DNA of 43,375 nucleotides from a virus, in IMG/VR virus record IMGVR_UViG_3300010413_000065, positions 1 to 43,375 of that record; one strand, written 5' to 3'. Shown here in pieces: positions 6,662 through 15,138 of the stretch. The first letter of the stretch is position 1, and each line of letters begins with the position of its first letter. The notes under the pieces were generated by a model. That model did not search any database, was not told the origin of the DNA, and saw only the letters and a program-made list of their open reading frames with translations. The translations under genes were made by a program, and so were the position numbers.

Positions 6662-7945
6662 GTGAAGCTGATACAGCGCATCCGAAAATTTTTCAATCTT
6701 TCCGTAAGTGATCCGAAAGCATGGAATCCGCTTTTATGGAATATCCGGCAATACGGATCGCAATCAATAAGCGGTGAAATCGTAACTGAGGAAACCGCTC
6801 TCACCTATTCTGCTTTCTGGAACGCGGTCAATCTTATTTCCGGCACTATTGCGAGCCTGCCTTGCAACCTTATGCAGAGAAAAAGCCGCGGCGCTGATAT
6901 CTATACTGAATCGACGGCATATGATGTGATGCATACCCGATGGAATCCCTATATGACGGCTAAGGTCGGCCGCCAGGTAATAACCGCGCATGTACTGACA
7001 TGGGGCAACGGCTATGCCGAAAAAGTAGTGAACGGACTCGGCGAGCTGATAGAATTATGGCCAATTGCGCCGGATCGGGTAACTAAAATCGATCTCATTG
7101 AGAACGATCTCGTTTATACGATTCGAACAAAAGACGGCCCGAAATATTTGCCGAGGCGTAATATCCTGCATCTTCACGGCTTAGGGTTCGATGGTTTCCA
7201 GGGGTATAGTGTTGTGGCGATGGCAAGGAAAAACCTCGGCCTGGGCATGGCTATGGAAACCTACGGATCGAAATTTTTCGCGAATGGTATCAATCCAGGG
7301 GCTATCATAAAGCATGATGGAACAGTCGAAAACATTAAGGAAATGCGCGAAGCTCTCAGCGAGGCTTATGCCGGGCTCGGCAATACACACCGGCTGATGT
7401 TGCTTGAGGATGGAATGGATTTCGAGGAAATCGGCGTCAAGCCCGAAGATTCTCAATTCTTACAAAGCCGACAATTTCAAATTACCGATATCGCCAGGTG
7501 GTTTAATCTTCCACCTCATAAACTGAAGGATCTTTCGAAGTCCTCTTTTAACAATATCGAGCAGGAACAAATAAGCTTCGTAACCGATTCAATCCTGCCA
7601 TGGCTGATTGATTTCGAGCAGGAATATAATACACAGCTTTTGACTGACGGACAGCGCCTGAAGGATAAGCTTTATTTCAACCATATCGTCGAGGGCCTAC
7701 TCCGGGCCGATGCCAAAAGCCGGGCTCAATATTATGCGCTGATGAAGCGAAATGGATTCATGTCGATAAATGAGGTTCGCGAAAAAGAAAATCTCAATCC
7801 TCGCGAGGATGAGCTCGCCGACGATCTATGGACAGAGATTAATCTCGCACCGATCTCGAAATGGGATCAGATCACCAAGAAACAAGCCGGGGTTACACCT
7901 AATGCTCAAAATTTAATCGAATTAAAATTAAAACAGGGGGAATAA
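6662..7945 (+). CDS. HK97-family portal protein
   Basis: This 427-aa protein has the size and sequence order of HK97-type portals: an N-terminal segment, then ALTYSAFWNAVNLISGTIASLPCNLMQR (about residues 46-73), HVLTWGNGYAEKV, RNILHLHGLGFDGFQGYSVV, and a C-terminal part with QFLQSRQFQITDIARWFNLPPHKL. Portals form a dodecameric ring at one capsid vertex through which DNA passes and which binds terminase. The start is GTG at 6662; no ATG fits. It lies directly upstream of the head protease with one base between them. Confidence 0.95.
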   Translation: MKLIQRIRKFFNLSVSDPKAWNPLLWNIRQYGSQSISGEIVTEETALTYSAFWNAVNLISGTIASLPCNLMQRKSRGADIYTESTAYDVMHTRWNPYMTAKVGRQVITAHVLTWGNGYAEKVVNGLGELIELWPIAPDRVTKIDLIENDLVYTIRTKDGPKYLPRRNILHLHGLGFDGFQGYSVVAMARKNLGLGMAMETYGSKFFANGINPGAIIKHDGTVENIKEMREALSEAYAGLGNTHRLMLLEDGMDFEEIGVKPEDSQFLQSRQFQITDIARWFNLPPHKLKDLSKSSFNNIEQEQISFVTDSILPWLIDFEQEYNTQLLTDGQRLKDKLYFNHIVEGLLRADAKSRAQYYALMKRNGFMSINEVREKENLNPREDELADDLWTEINLAPISKWDQITKKQAGVTPNAQNLIELKLKQGE

Positions 7946-7946
7946 A

Positions 7947-8837
7947 ATGTTGATTTCCCGAAAGACATCGATACGGCAAAGGGCGAACAAGCATGATATT
8001 CAAAACAAGGAAACGGAATCGACCATTTATCTTTATGGCGATATCGGCGGATGGTTCGGCGTTGATCCCTTAGAATGGGTCAATCAGTTCAATGCGCTGA
8101 ATTCCGATACGATTCATGTTCGGGTAGATTCGAGCGGCGGCGATGTTTTCGCGGCCCGGGCGATGAAAACCGCCATAATGCAGAGCAAAGCCAAGGTGAT
8201 CGCTCACGTTGACGGCCTGGCGGCATCCGCGGCCAGCTTTTTTATTATGGGTGCCGATGAAATCGAGATTGTCGATGGCGGCTTCCTGATGATCCACAAT
8301 GCGATGAGCTTCATGGATATTTTCGGGTATTTCAACCTTTCCGACCTGGCCAAGCTTTATGAGGATGTCGGTAAGGAAATGAGCCTGCACGAAAAAATAA
8401 ACGAGGCCATAGCATCGGATTATGCGAAGCGAAGCGGTGATGATCTGAAAACGGTTTTAAACTGGATGGCCGAAGAAACGTGGTTTACGGCCCAGGAAGC
8501 GCTCGATAACAATCTTGCCGATCGCATTTATGACGGCGAGCCGGTCGAGGGCAGTTATGATCTTTCGGTATTCGGCCGGGTACCGGATCAAATCCAGGCG
8601 AGAAATACCAAGATCAACAAGAGAACAGTGGAAAAAGCCTTGCGCGACGTCGGGCTGACCAATAAAGAGGCCAAACGCATCATATCGGAAGGTTTCAAGG
8701 AAGAAACTCGCGACGAGAATCGACCGCCGGAACCGGAAGCGGTGGAGGAACAGCGCGACGCTGAAAATCCCGAGCCGAAATATGACCGGGTGGCTCAGCT
8801 CATGGTACGTGCCGAGATTATGGCACCAGCGGCTTGA
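7947..8837 (+). CDS. ClpP-like head maturation protease
   Basis: This 296-aa protein carries a ClpP/SppA-type serine protease domain: IYLYGDIG, VRVDSSGGDVFAA (oxyanion region, about residues 58-70), GLAASAASFF with Ser94 as the likely nucleophile, and FLMIHNA with His117. The C-terminal third after residue 200 is charged and likely disordered, as is usual for head proteases that also cleave themselves. The enzyme would trim the capsid scaffold domain. GGGGGAA precedes the ATG at 7947. Confidence 0.94.
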   Translation: MLISRKTSIRQRANKHDIQNKETESTIYLYGDIGGWFGVDPLEWVNQFNALNSDTIHVRVDSSGGDVFAARAMKTAIMQSKAKVIAHVDGLAASAASFFIMGADEIEIVDGGFLMIHNAMSFMDIFGYFNLSDLAKLYEDVGKEMSLHEKINEAIASDYAKRSGDDLKTVLNWMAEETWFTAQEALDNNLADRIYDGEPVEGSYDLSVFGRVPDQIQARNTKINKRTVEKALRDVGLTNKEAKRIISEGFKEETRDENRPPEPEAVEEQRDAENPEPKYDRVAQLMVRAEIMAPAA

Positions 8838-8863
8838 AAATTCTAAAATTCGGAGGTTAAGAA

Positions 8864-10171
8864 ATGAAAACTTTGACACAATACCGGGAAGATATCAAAA
8901 ACCTGATGAAAAAGGTCGCCGATATCGATGCCCAATGCGTAAACCAGGGCAGGGAAATAACCGAGGCCGAGCTCGCGCTCAAGAATGAAATTCTCGACGA
9001 GGTTGAGAATATTCGGAAAATCGTCGCCGCCATGGAGCGCCATGAGCGCATCCAGAAGGCGATCGACGGCCCGGCGGAACCGGCACAAACAGTTCAGTCA
9101 CCTTCCAGGCCCGAAAGGGCCGAGGATCGATCCCGGGATCGGTTTAACAGCCTCGGCGAACAGCTTTCAGCGGTAATTCGGGCCGCAACACCGGGCGGAA
9201 GCCTTGATCCGAGGCTTTTGAACGCTACCGGCATGAGCGAGGGTGTTAATTCTGATGGCGGTTTCCTCATCCAGCAGGATTTCACCCAAATGATGGTAGA
9301 AGACCTTTTCGATAACAGCCTGATTTTGAGCCAGTGCGAGCAGATCCCAATCTCGTCAAGCTCGAACAGCATCAAGGTGCCTGGCTATGATGAAACCTCG
9401 CGGGCTTCGACAAGGTTCGGTGGGGTAGTAATTTATCATGTCGGTGAAGGCGGAACGATAACCAAGAGCAAGCCCAAATTCAGGAATGTGGAGCTCAATC
9501 TCCATAAACTCGCTGGGCTTTGCTACCTGACCGAGGAAATGGTACAGGATGCGCCCGCCATGGAATCGAGAATATCGAGCGCATTTACGAAAGCGATCAA
9601 CTTCCAGGTGCAGGATGATATCATCAACGGTACCGGTGCGGGCATGGCGCTCGGCGTTATGAATGCCGGATCTCTTGTCACGGTGGCCAAGGAAACAAAC
9701 CAGGGTGCCGCGACTATCCTGCCCGAGAACATCGTCAATATGTATTCTCGCCGGTTCGCCGCTGAAACAGGAAATTATGCCTGGTATTATAACCAGGATA
9801 TCGAGCCGCAACTATTTACCATGACGCTTCAGGGCGGAACGGCCGGAACGCCGATATTCATGCCGCCCGGCGGCTTGAGTGATACGCCGTATGCGCGGAT
9901 TATGGGCCGGCCGGCATATGCTATCGAACAATGCCAGACGCTGGGAACAGCCGGTGATATTATTTTCGGCAACTTCCGCGATGGATATGTCACTGCCAAC
10001 AAGGGCGGAATCAGGCAGGATATTTCAATCCATGTCCAGTTCCTCACGGATGAGCAGACTTTGAGGTTCATACTCAGGTTCGACGGCCAGCCGTGGCGGG
10101 CAAGCGCATTGACTCCGGCAAAGGGATCTAATACGCAATCCCATTTCATCGTGCTGGCCGACCGCTCATAA
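8864..10171 (+). CDS. major capsid protein, HK97 fold
   Basis: This 435-aa protein has a charged helical N-terminal region (residues 1-90, coiled coil), corresponding to the scaffolding delta domain, then a linker and the HK97-fold part beginning near residue 120 (GMSEGVNSDGGFLIQQDF). Family landmarks include QCEQIPISSSSNSIKVPGYDE, LTEEMVQDAP and a late YVTANKGGIRQDISIHVQF. It follows the portal and protease as in HK97. The protease probably cuts at the end of the delta domain. GGAGG precedes the start. Confidence 0.95.
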   Translation: MKTLTQYREDIKNLMKKVADIDAQCVNQGREITEAELALKNEILDEVENIRKIVAAMERHERIQKAIDGPAEPAQTVQSPSRPERAEDRSRDRFNSLGEQLSAVIRAATPGGSLDPRLLNATGMSEGVNSDGGFLIQQDFTQMMVEDLFDNSLILSQCEQIPISSSSNSIKVPGYDETSRASTRFGGVVIYHVGEGGTITKSKPKFRNVELNLHKLAGLCYLTEEMVQDAPAMESRISSAFTKAINFQVQDDIINGTGAGMALGVMNAGSLVTVAKETNQGAATILPENIVNMYSRRFAAETGNYAWYYNQDIEPQLFTMTLQGGTAGTPIFMPPGGLSDTPYARIMGRPAYAIEQCQTLGTAGDIIFGNFRDGYVTANKGGIRQDISIHVQFLTDEQTLRFILRFDGQPWRASALTPAKGSNTQSHFIVLADRS

Positions 10172-10230
10172 TTCGAGGCAAGGCTTTGAATCAGGAAGGT
10201 AATTTTTAAAAATATACGGAGGTTAAAAAA

Positions 10231-10734
10231 ATGAGATCTCTACTCGAAACGATTCACCCTGTCCACTGCGGAAATGCGACATTTGTCGCCGCCAATGAGG
10301 ACATTTTCAATGGAGACCCGGCAACCGATGTTATCAATCTGCAGAATGCCGATGGCGTGATGTTCATTATCGCAATGAACAATAACGCCGGTTCGGGTGC
10401 CGCAACGATCACGGTCGAGGCTTGCGACGATGTAACGCCGAGCAATACGACCGCGATCGCCTTTAAGTATCAATTGATTTCTGCCGGAGACACCCAGGGC
10501 GCAGTTACGGCGGCGACATCATCCGGCGTGGCCTCGATCGGTACCGCTCAAACGATGTTGCTCGTCGAGGTCGATGCCGCGGTAGTAGCGGCGGCGGCGG
10601 TCAATAGCACCTACGGCAATCCGTATGTCAGACTGAAGGCGACGGAAAGTCAGAGCGACGCAATCGACGGCGCGATTCTGGCCTTCCTATTCGGGTTGCG
10701 GTATAAGGGCCTTTCAGCCACTCAATTGACCTGA
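10231..10734 (+). CDS. small head protein, possibly decoration protein
   Basis: This 167-aa protein, rich in alanine, threonine and valine, directly follows the capsid gene and has a strong CGGAGG site. It contains beta-rich stretches such as VMFIIAMNNNAGSGAATITVEACDD and GTAQTMLLVEVDA. Genes in this place commonly encode capsid decoration or head-stabilising proteins. It is not recognised as a named family member, so the role is an inference from position and composition. Confidence 0.6.
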   Translation: MRSLLETIHPVHCGNATFVAANEDIFNGDPATDVINLQNADGVMFIIAMNNNAGSGAATITVEACDDVTPSNTTAIAFKYQLISAGDTQGAVTAATSSGVASIGTAQTMLLVEVDAAVVAAAAVNSTYGNPYVRLKATESQSDAIDGAILAFLFGLRYKGLSATQLT

Positions 10735-10764
10735 TGGGTCAGCCGGTTTAATCGATAGAACTTG

Positions 10765-10790
10765 ATGCCGGGCATTAGGTTGCCCGGCAT
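10765..10790 (+). other. intergenic hairpin before small gene
   Basis: ATGCCGGGC (10765-10773) pairs perfectly with GCCCGGCAT (10782-10790) around an 8-base loop. It is not followed by a run of T, so an intrinsic terminator is unlikely. It lies one base before the GGAGG of the gene at 10804 and may stabilise or process the mRNA between highly and less highly expressed genes. Confidence 0.6.
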
Positions 10791-10803
10791 GGAGGATTTA
10801 AAA

Positions 10804-10935
10804 ATGCGTACTTTTAAAAGGGATGAGATCGAGCAGATCGAGGCGATAGCCGCCAGGGTTGCGGAGGAAATCGTCAAGAAGGCGCTCGAACCGAAACCGG
10901 CCGGAACGAAGGATAAAAAGAAGGCCGATAAATAA
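10804..10935 (+). CDS. small charged helical protein
   Basis: This 43-aa protein begins MRTFKRDEIEQIEAIAARV and ends in a lysine-rich tail (KDKKKADK). It has a good GGAGG site 9 bases upstream and is almost wholly helical and charged. Comparable short helical proteins occur between capsid and connector genes in other phages, with unknown role. No function is assigned. Confidence 0.6.
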   Translation: MRTFKRDEIEQIEAIAARVAEEIVKKALEPKPAGTKDKKKADK

Positions 10936-10985
10936 AAACCATTTCGCCGCTTACGCGGTACCCGAAAGGGTGAAAGGGGTCAATC

Positions 10986-11729
10986 ATGGGTCAGGTAGGA
11001 TGTAACTATTCAAAATTCGGCCATGGCCGCCAGGTTTTTTATGATAAATCGAATGGCGAAACGATCATGCCAATGTACCCGGTATCGGTTTATGATGATT
11101 TTCTCGGAGAGGCGTATAATACGACTTTTTGGGGAACGACCGAAACCGATATCAATACCGCCCCGGCGCTTGTCGGCGATGCCGTCAATGGCGTTATCCA
11201 GCTAACGCTCGATTCCGATGATATTACACAGATCGCCGCGCTCCATTTCGGCGATAACCTTTGTCTGAGCATGGCTCAGGGCCTGGTTATGGAATGGCGG
11301 GCGACCTTTCATGTACTTCCGCTGACAGGCACCGAAACGGTTCAGGCGGTTATGGGCTTCGCGAGCGCTCACAACGCGACGATCGACTCTATCGCAACAA
11401 ACGCATGGTTCAAGGTCGAGAGCGCCGCACAAACCGCGCTGTTATGGGAAACCGACAACGGCGATACCGATGATGATGATAATGCGGCAGGCGTCGTGCT
11501 CGTGGCCGATACCTATAACCTTTACCGGATCGATTGCACAAATACCGCCGCGGTGAAGTTCTACGTTGACGATGTACTGGTCGGTACGTCCGATATGTCA
11601 ACCACGCTATCGGCATCCGAGGCAAAGGTTCAGCCGTATTTCAGGGTGAGCAAGGTTAAATCATCCGGCAATACCGGTACCGGCACCATTTACCTTGACT
11701 ATGTGAGAGTGTTTCAGTCAAGAAGCTGA
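10986..11729 (+). CDS. LamG/ConA-like jelly-roll virion protein
   Basis: This 247-aa protein looks beta-rich throughout. It contains LVMEWRATFHVLP, AWFKVESAAQTALLWETDNGD, an acidic NGDTDDDDNAAG loop that could bind calcium, YNLYRIDCTNTAAVKFYVDDVLVG and a closing TIYLDYVRVFQ. The 'YRI ... VKFYVDD' pattern is typical of concanavalin-like (LamG) sandwich domains. Set between capsid and connector genes, it may decorate the head and bind sugars. It is separate from the LamG protein at 25603 and shows different composition. Confidence 0.6.
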   Translation: MGQVGCNYSKFGHGRQVFYDKSNGETIMPMYPVSVYDDFLGEAYNTTFWGTTETDINTAPALVGDAVNGVIQLTLDSDDITQIAALHFGDNLCLSMAQGLVMEWRATFHVLPLTGTETVQAVMGFASAHNATIDSIATNAWFKVESAAQTALLWETDNGDTDDDDNAAGVVLVADTYNLYRIDCTNTAAVKFYVDDVLVGTSDMSTTLSASEAKVQPYFRVSKVKSSGNTGTGTIYLDYVRVFQSRS

Positions 11730-11739
11730 TGAGGTGATT

Positions 11740-12345
11740 TTGATAGTTGCCAAGGTTTTATATACAGCGCCGACGGTCTACCCGGTTAAACTCGGCGACG
11801 ATATCTTGCAGGCGCATTTAGGCACGAATGCAATATTTAACGATATCCAATATCGCCGTATCGAAATGCTGATCAAGGTAGCGACCGATGCGGCCGAAAA
11901 ATATACCCGGCGGCGCTTTATTACCCAGACTTGGCAAGTCTATCTCAGCGCCTGGCCTTCCGGCGATTCAATGAAGCTTCCCTTCGGCAATTTGCAATCG
12001 ATTACCCATGTCAAATATACCGAAACAGACGGAACGGTTACAACATGGGACTCAGGCGAATATAACGCCGATATAAAACAGGAGCCGGGCCGGGTCGTAC
12101 TCGAGTACGGCTATACATGGCCGAGCGCGAGCCTGCATCCTCAGAATCCGATCGAGGTGCAATATGTTTGCGGTTATGGGGATACCGATACGGATGTGCC
12201 TGAGTCGATCAGGCATGCGATCTCGGTTTATGTCGCCGATCTTTACGAAAACCGGCAGGATATCAATTTTACGAATCAGCAAATGACGCAACTGAAAACT
12301 TTCGAATCTCTTTTGATGCCGCGAAGGTTATGGCATGAGTTTTAG
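11740..12345 (+). CDS. head-tail connector protein (HK97 gp6-like)
   Basis: This protein of about 201 aa matches the phage connector group: an N-terminal helical region with a run ending AEKYTRRRFITQTWQVYLSAWP, then a beta section (GNLQSITHVKYTETDG, VQYVCGYGDTDTDVPESIRHAI) and a C-terminal helix with YVADLYENRQD. The 'YTGR.F..qTw...l..wP' and 'vP..i..Ai...v..lYenR' patterns are diagnostic. The start is taken as TTG at 11740 behind GAGGTGA (11731-11737); an in-frame GTG at 11734 lies inside that site. It forms the ring between portal and tail. Confidence 0.88.
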   Translation: MIVAKVLYTAPTVYPVKLGDDILQAHLGTNAIFNDIQYRRIEMLIKVATDAAEKYTRRRFITQTWQVYLSAWPSGDSMKLPFGNLQSITHVKYTETDGTVTTWDSGEYNADIKQEPGRVVLEYGYTWPSASLHPQNPIEVQYVCGYGDTDTDVPESIRHAISVYVADLYENRQDINFTNQQMTQLKTFESLLMPRRLWHEF

Positions 12346-12356
12346 AAGGGGGTTTT

Positions 12357-12707
12357 ATGGCGATAACGCTTGATACCAGCGGGGCCGACCGGGCCGGATT
12401 CGTGGCAAACGGATATTCGGCCGATTGGTCGGGATGCGAACAGCTCGTTGCGGCCGTAACCGGTAAATCGATATATGTCGAGAAGATTTATATCAGTAGC
12501 GGTGCCGCGATAACATTGACGATCGGAGCCGGTGAAACCGGCGGAGCGGTCACGAATGAAGTGATCGGGCCGGTATATATGGCCGCTAATAGTCAAGCCG
12601 CTTTCGAGTTTTCGAGGCCGTTAAAAATAGCCGCGGCGACGGCGCTCGTGGCTGACGGCTCAGGTGCCGGTGCCGCAACTATTGTCGTACAGGGTTTTAT
12701 CAAATGA
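12357..12707 (+). CDS. small beta-rich virion protein
   Basis: This 116-aa protein is not recognised. It is rich in alanine, glycine, threonine and valine, and looks like a compact beta sandwich (KSIYVEKIYISSGAAITLTIGA, AATIVVQGFIK). Placed among the connector genes, it could be a head- or neck-associated protein. GGGGG precedes the ATG at 12357. Confidence 0.55.
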   Translation: MAITLDTSGADRAGFVANGYSADWSGCEQLVAAVTGKSIYVEKIYISSGAAITLTIGAGETGGAVTNEVIGPVYMAANSQAAFEFSRPLKIAAATALVADGSGAGAATIVVQGFIK

Positions 12708-12715
12708 GGTGAAAC

Positions 12716-13051
12716 TTGAGGATCGGCGAGCTGACTGAAATAGTTGACTTTCAAAGCCCTTCGGATGGCGAGGATGATTACGGCGGTAAAACGATCGTTT
12801 ACAGCGATTCGCTGTTAAATGTACCGGCGAAGATAACCACGCTCCGAAGCGATGAGGCGATCGTCAGCATGCAAACAACCGCGGCGGCGATCCATAATTG
12901 CGTTGTGAGATATAATCCGAGCATAACGGCTGACATGAGGATCAAGCATCATCACCCGAGCGGATCGCGGTATTATGAAATAATCGGGCCGCCGATCGAT
13001 CTTGGCATGAAACACCAATGGCTTGATATCAAGTGCCGGGAGCTCAAGTAG
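12716..13051 (+). CDS. head-tail joining protein (phage head closure)
   Basis: This 111-aa protein fits the SPP1 gp16/HK97 gp7-type joining family: IGELTEIVDFQSPS at the start, DDYGGKTIVYSD, a central strand, and the ending YYEIIGPPIDLGMKHQWLDIKCRE. The family closes the connector and provides the surface for tail docking. The start is TTG at 12716 behind GAGGTGA. It sits in the expected order after the connector. Confidence 0.87.
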   Translation: MRIGELTEIVDFQSPSDGEDDYGGKTIVYSDSLLNVPAKITTLRSDEAIVSMQTTAAAIHNCVVRYNPSITADMRIKHHHPSGSRYYEIIGPPIDLGMKHQWLDIKCRELK

Positions 13052-13402
13052 ATGTCAACCGAAACGGATATCAGGGATGCCCTCGACGGTATCCTGACAG
13101 GCGGTGGACATAACCAGGTAAATGTAAATGTCAATCAAACGCTTCCATATGGGGTATTTTATGAAATCACAGGCACGATCTATCCTGATATCCATGGAAG
13201 CATACAGGCTGAAGCGAGGCTTTACCAAGTCGATATTTTCGCCGCTACCCAGGAGCAGGCGAAGGGCCTGGCGCTCGGGAGCGTTAAAACAGCGATCCTT
13301 GCGCTCGGCGGCGATATTGTTACAACAGGGTTCAATGGCGATTACGACCCGGTATCAAGGAGTTATTGCTATATAACCGAGTACAGATTTTGGATAACTT
13401 AA
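13052..13402 (+). CDS. tail terminator/completion protein (DUF3168-like)
   Basis: This 116-aa protein fits the DUF3168-type tail completion family: an N-terminal helix (DIRDALDGIL), PYGVFYEITG, a central ARLYQVDIFA strand and AKGLALGSVKTAIL helix, and a closing beta pair with YCYITEYRFWIT. Such proteins cap the tail tube and join it to the head. The stop codon of the joining gene immediately precedes its ATG. The order joining, terminator and tube protein is the classic one. Confidence 0.82.
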   Translation: MSTETDIRDALDGILTGGGHNQVNVNVNQTLPYGVFYEITGTIYPDIHGSIQAEARLYQVDIFAATQEQAKGLALGSVKTAILALGGDIVTTGFNGDYDPVSRSYCYITEYRFWIT

Positions 13403-13424
13403 TTCAACAAAGGAGGGTTTCACT

Positions 13425-14063
13425 ATGGCGACAATATGGAAAAATGTAGCGGTGAGCATGCAATCCGCGATCGGGTCTGCGCTTCCAATCACGGCCTTGA
13501 CAAACGCCGACCCGGGGGTTGCGACTTCGGCCTCGCATGGATTGTCCGATACGAATATCGTATTGATCGAATCCAGCGGGATGTGGCAAGTCAACGATAA
13601 GGTCGTGCGGGTCGATAACAAGACCGCCGACACCTTCGAGCTCGAGGGCGTTGACACAAGCGATTTCGATACTTTCTCGAGTGGTAATGCATATCTGCTT
13701 ACTTTCGGGACATCGATCACGACCGCGACAACGATATCGAGCTCGGGCGGCGATTTCGATATGATCGACATCACCACGATCCATGTCAATCAGAAGCTGG
13801 AACAGCCGGGATTGCCGTCGGCAATCAGTTTCTCCATGGAGCATATTTGGGATCCGACCGATACCGGCCAGATCGCGCTCAAGGCGGCGGCTGACACCCA
13901 GGCGAAAACCGCGTTCAAGTTCACCTTCGGAACAGGTGGCAAGATTCTGTATTTTGTCGGCTATGTTGGCTTTTCCGGCCTGCCCGGCGGTAACGCTCAA
14001 GACAAGGTTACGACTCAGGGCGTTATCACCATCAACGGCACGCCGACCTATTACGCATCGTAA
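13425..14063 (+). CDS. major tail tube protein
   Basis: This 212-aa protein has the position, length and beta-rich content of a siphovirus tail tube protein. It begins MATIWKNVAVSMQSAIGSALPITALT, has an internal VATSASHGLSDTNIVLIESSG segment, and ends in KILYFVGYVGFSGLPGG with ITINGTPTYYAS. The strand-rich C-terminal part and 'QGVITINGTPTYYAS' end are typical of tube proteins. GGAGG lies upstream. It would form stacked rings whose length is set by the tape measure. Confidence 0.85.
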   Translation: MATIWKNVAVSMQSAIGSALPITALTNADPGVATSASHGLSDTNIVLIESSGMWQVNDKVVRVDNKTADTFELEGVDTSDFDTFSSGNAYLLTFGTSITTATTISSSGGDFDMIDITTIHVNQKLEQPGLPSAISFSMEHIWDPTDTGQIALKAAADTQAKTAFKFTFGTGGKILYFVGYVGFSGLPGGNAQDKVTTQGVITINGTPTYYAS

Positions 14064-14096
14064 TTTCAACCTTAAAGCTTTTTCAACGGGGGCTTT

Positions 14097-14408
14097 ATGT
14101 TCAAAATTCAACCGGATCCAACTTTCGAGGCGGATGTCAAGCTATCGGTGCCGGGTCAGAAAGACCCGGCCACCGTTAGAATTAAATTCCACTACAAAGG
14201 GCGCGACGAATCAGCAGAATTCGTTAAAACCCTTAAAAAAAAGAGTTATTATGAAGCATGCAAGGAAATTATCGTTTCCTGGCAGGATTTCGATGTTGAA
14301 TACAGCGAGGACAATCTCGCGAAGCTTCTCGCGAACTATGTGCCTGCAGGCAATGAAATTCTAATGGCTTATTGCTCTGAGCTGGCAGGCGCTCGCGAAA
14401 AAAATTAG
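14097..14408 (+). CDS. tail assembly chaperone, short form (G-like)
   Basis: This 103-aa protein lies between the tail tube and the tape measure, where lambda G and its analogues lie. It has a beta start (MFKIQPDPTFEADVKLSVPG), a helical middle (DESAEFVKTLKKKSYYEACKEIIVSW) and ends REKN. Its last codons contain the heptamer A AAA AAT just before the TAG, so part of the ribosomes would shift to the -1 frame and continue into the next frame (14405-14749). The chaperone guides tape-measure folding and tube assembly. Confidence 0.8.
   Translation: MFKIQPDPTFEADVKLSVPGQKDPATVRIKFHYKGRDESAEFVKTLKKKSYYEACKEIIVSWQDFDVEYSEDNLAKLLANYVPAGNEILMAYCSELAGAREKN
14399..14405 (+). promoter_or_regulatory. probable -1 ribosomal frameshift site
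   Basis: Seven A bases at 14398-14404 followed by T place A AAA AAT in the zero frame of the first chaperone gene, directly before its TAG stop (14406-14408). A -1 slip continues as TTA GAA ACT ATC, joining the frame of the second gene. The resulting fusion would be about 217 aa. This is the arrangement of lambda G/GT and most siphovirus chaperone pairs. Confidence 0.8.
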
Positions 14409-14422
14409 AAACTATCGCCGCA

Positions 14423-14749
14423 ATGCTGGTCAGCGGTGATAGGAAAAAAGGGGCCAGCAACGAGGCAAAATTACTTGGGCTTCCGGTCGAGCTGATAGAG
14501 GAATCGGAAACATTCGCAACCGTGGATTATATCTATCCAGATTGCGTAAAGCCGGTAAAGATTTTCAGGCGGTCTATAACTCAGTGGCGGATGGCATACG
14601 GCGGCCCTTACGGACTCGATTATAATATCGTTTTCAAGTTTATGGACAAATTGGTTTCGGATAGCGAGTGGGATTTGATCCTTGACGATATACAACTCAT
14701 GGAAAGCGCGGCCTTAAAGGTATTCAATGAGAAGAAGGGTAGCAAATAG
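14423..14749 (+). CDS. tail assembly chaperone, frameshift extension (T-like)
   Basis: This frame of 108 aa from the ATG at 14423 has no ribosome binding site, and open reading extends upstream to the slip site at 14399-14405. It is therefore best read as the C-terminal extension of the chaperone made by -1 frameshifting (LETIAAMLVSG joins in front). Features such as RRSITQWRMAYGGPYGLDYN are consistent with the T part, which in lambda binds the tape measure. It overlaps the next gene by 23 bases. Confidence 0.78.
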   Translation: MLVSGDRKKGASNEAKLLGLPVELIEESETFATVDYIYPDCVKPVKIFRRSITQWRMAYGGPYGLDYNIVFKFMDKLVSDSEWDLILDDIQLMESAALKVFNEKKGSK

Positions 14750-15134
14750 TAATGTCGCATCAGTCGCCCTTTCGGATATCGATAGCGGCTTTGCCGATCA
14801 ATTGAAGGGCAATAAGGATGCCATTGATAATACCCTGAATAAAACAGCCAGTTTCGTCGCGCAACATGCAAAAAGCACCTCGGCCTTTATCGATAAAACC
14901 GGCAATCTTCGCAAATCAATAAAAAAGAAAAAATCCAAATATCCCGACGGCGGTTATATCGTAAGCGCAACCGGTAAGTCGGGCGATGGCCAGAAGGGGT
15001 ACCATGCCCACCTTGTCGAATATGGGCATGTCGCCAGGGATGGCGGCAGGGTGCCGCCTCACGCGTTTATGCGCCCGGCGCTTGAAGTCGGAAAAGAGTT
15101 AGCGGCGGCTGAAATAAAACAATTAAAGGGTTGA
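14727..15134 (+). CDS. HK97 gp10-like minor tail/neck protein
   Basis: This 135-aa protein has the HK97-gp10 family features: a basic middle (GNLRKSIKKKKSKYPDGGYIV), then HAHLVEYGHVARDGGRVPPHAFMRPALE near the end. The pattern 'vEfG....g..pphPFmrPA' is diagnostic. The gene usually lies between the joining and tail terminator genes; here it follows the chaperones, so the order is rearranged. It overlaps the chaperone frame, which suggests coupled translation. Confidence 0.82.
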   Translation: MRRRVANSNVASVALSDIDSGFADQLKGNKDAIDNTLNKTASFVAQHAKSTSAFIDKTGNLRKSIKKKKSKYPDGGYIVSATGKSGDGQKGYHAHLVEYGHVARDGGRVPPHAFMRPALEVGKELAAAEIKQLKG

Positions 15135-15138
15135 TGAT

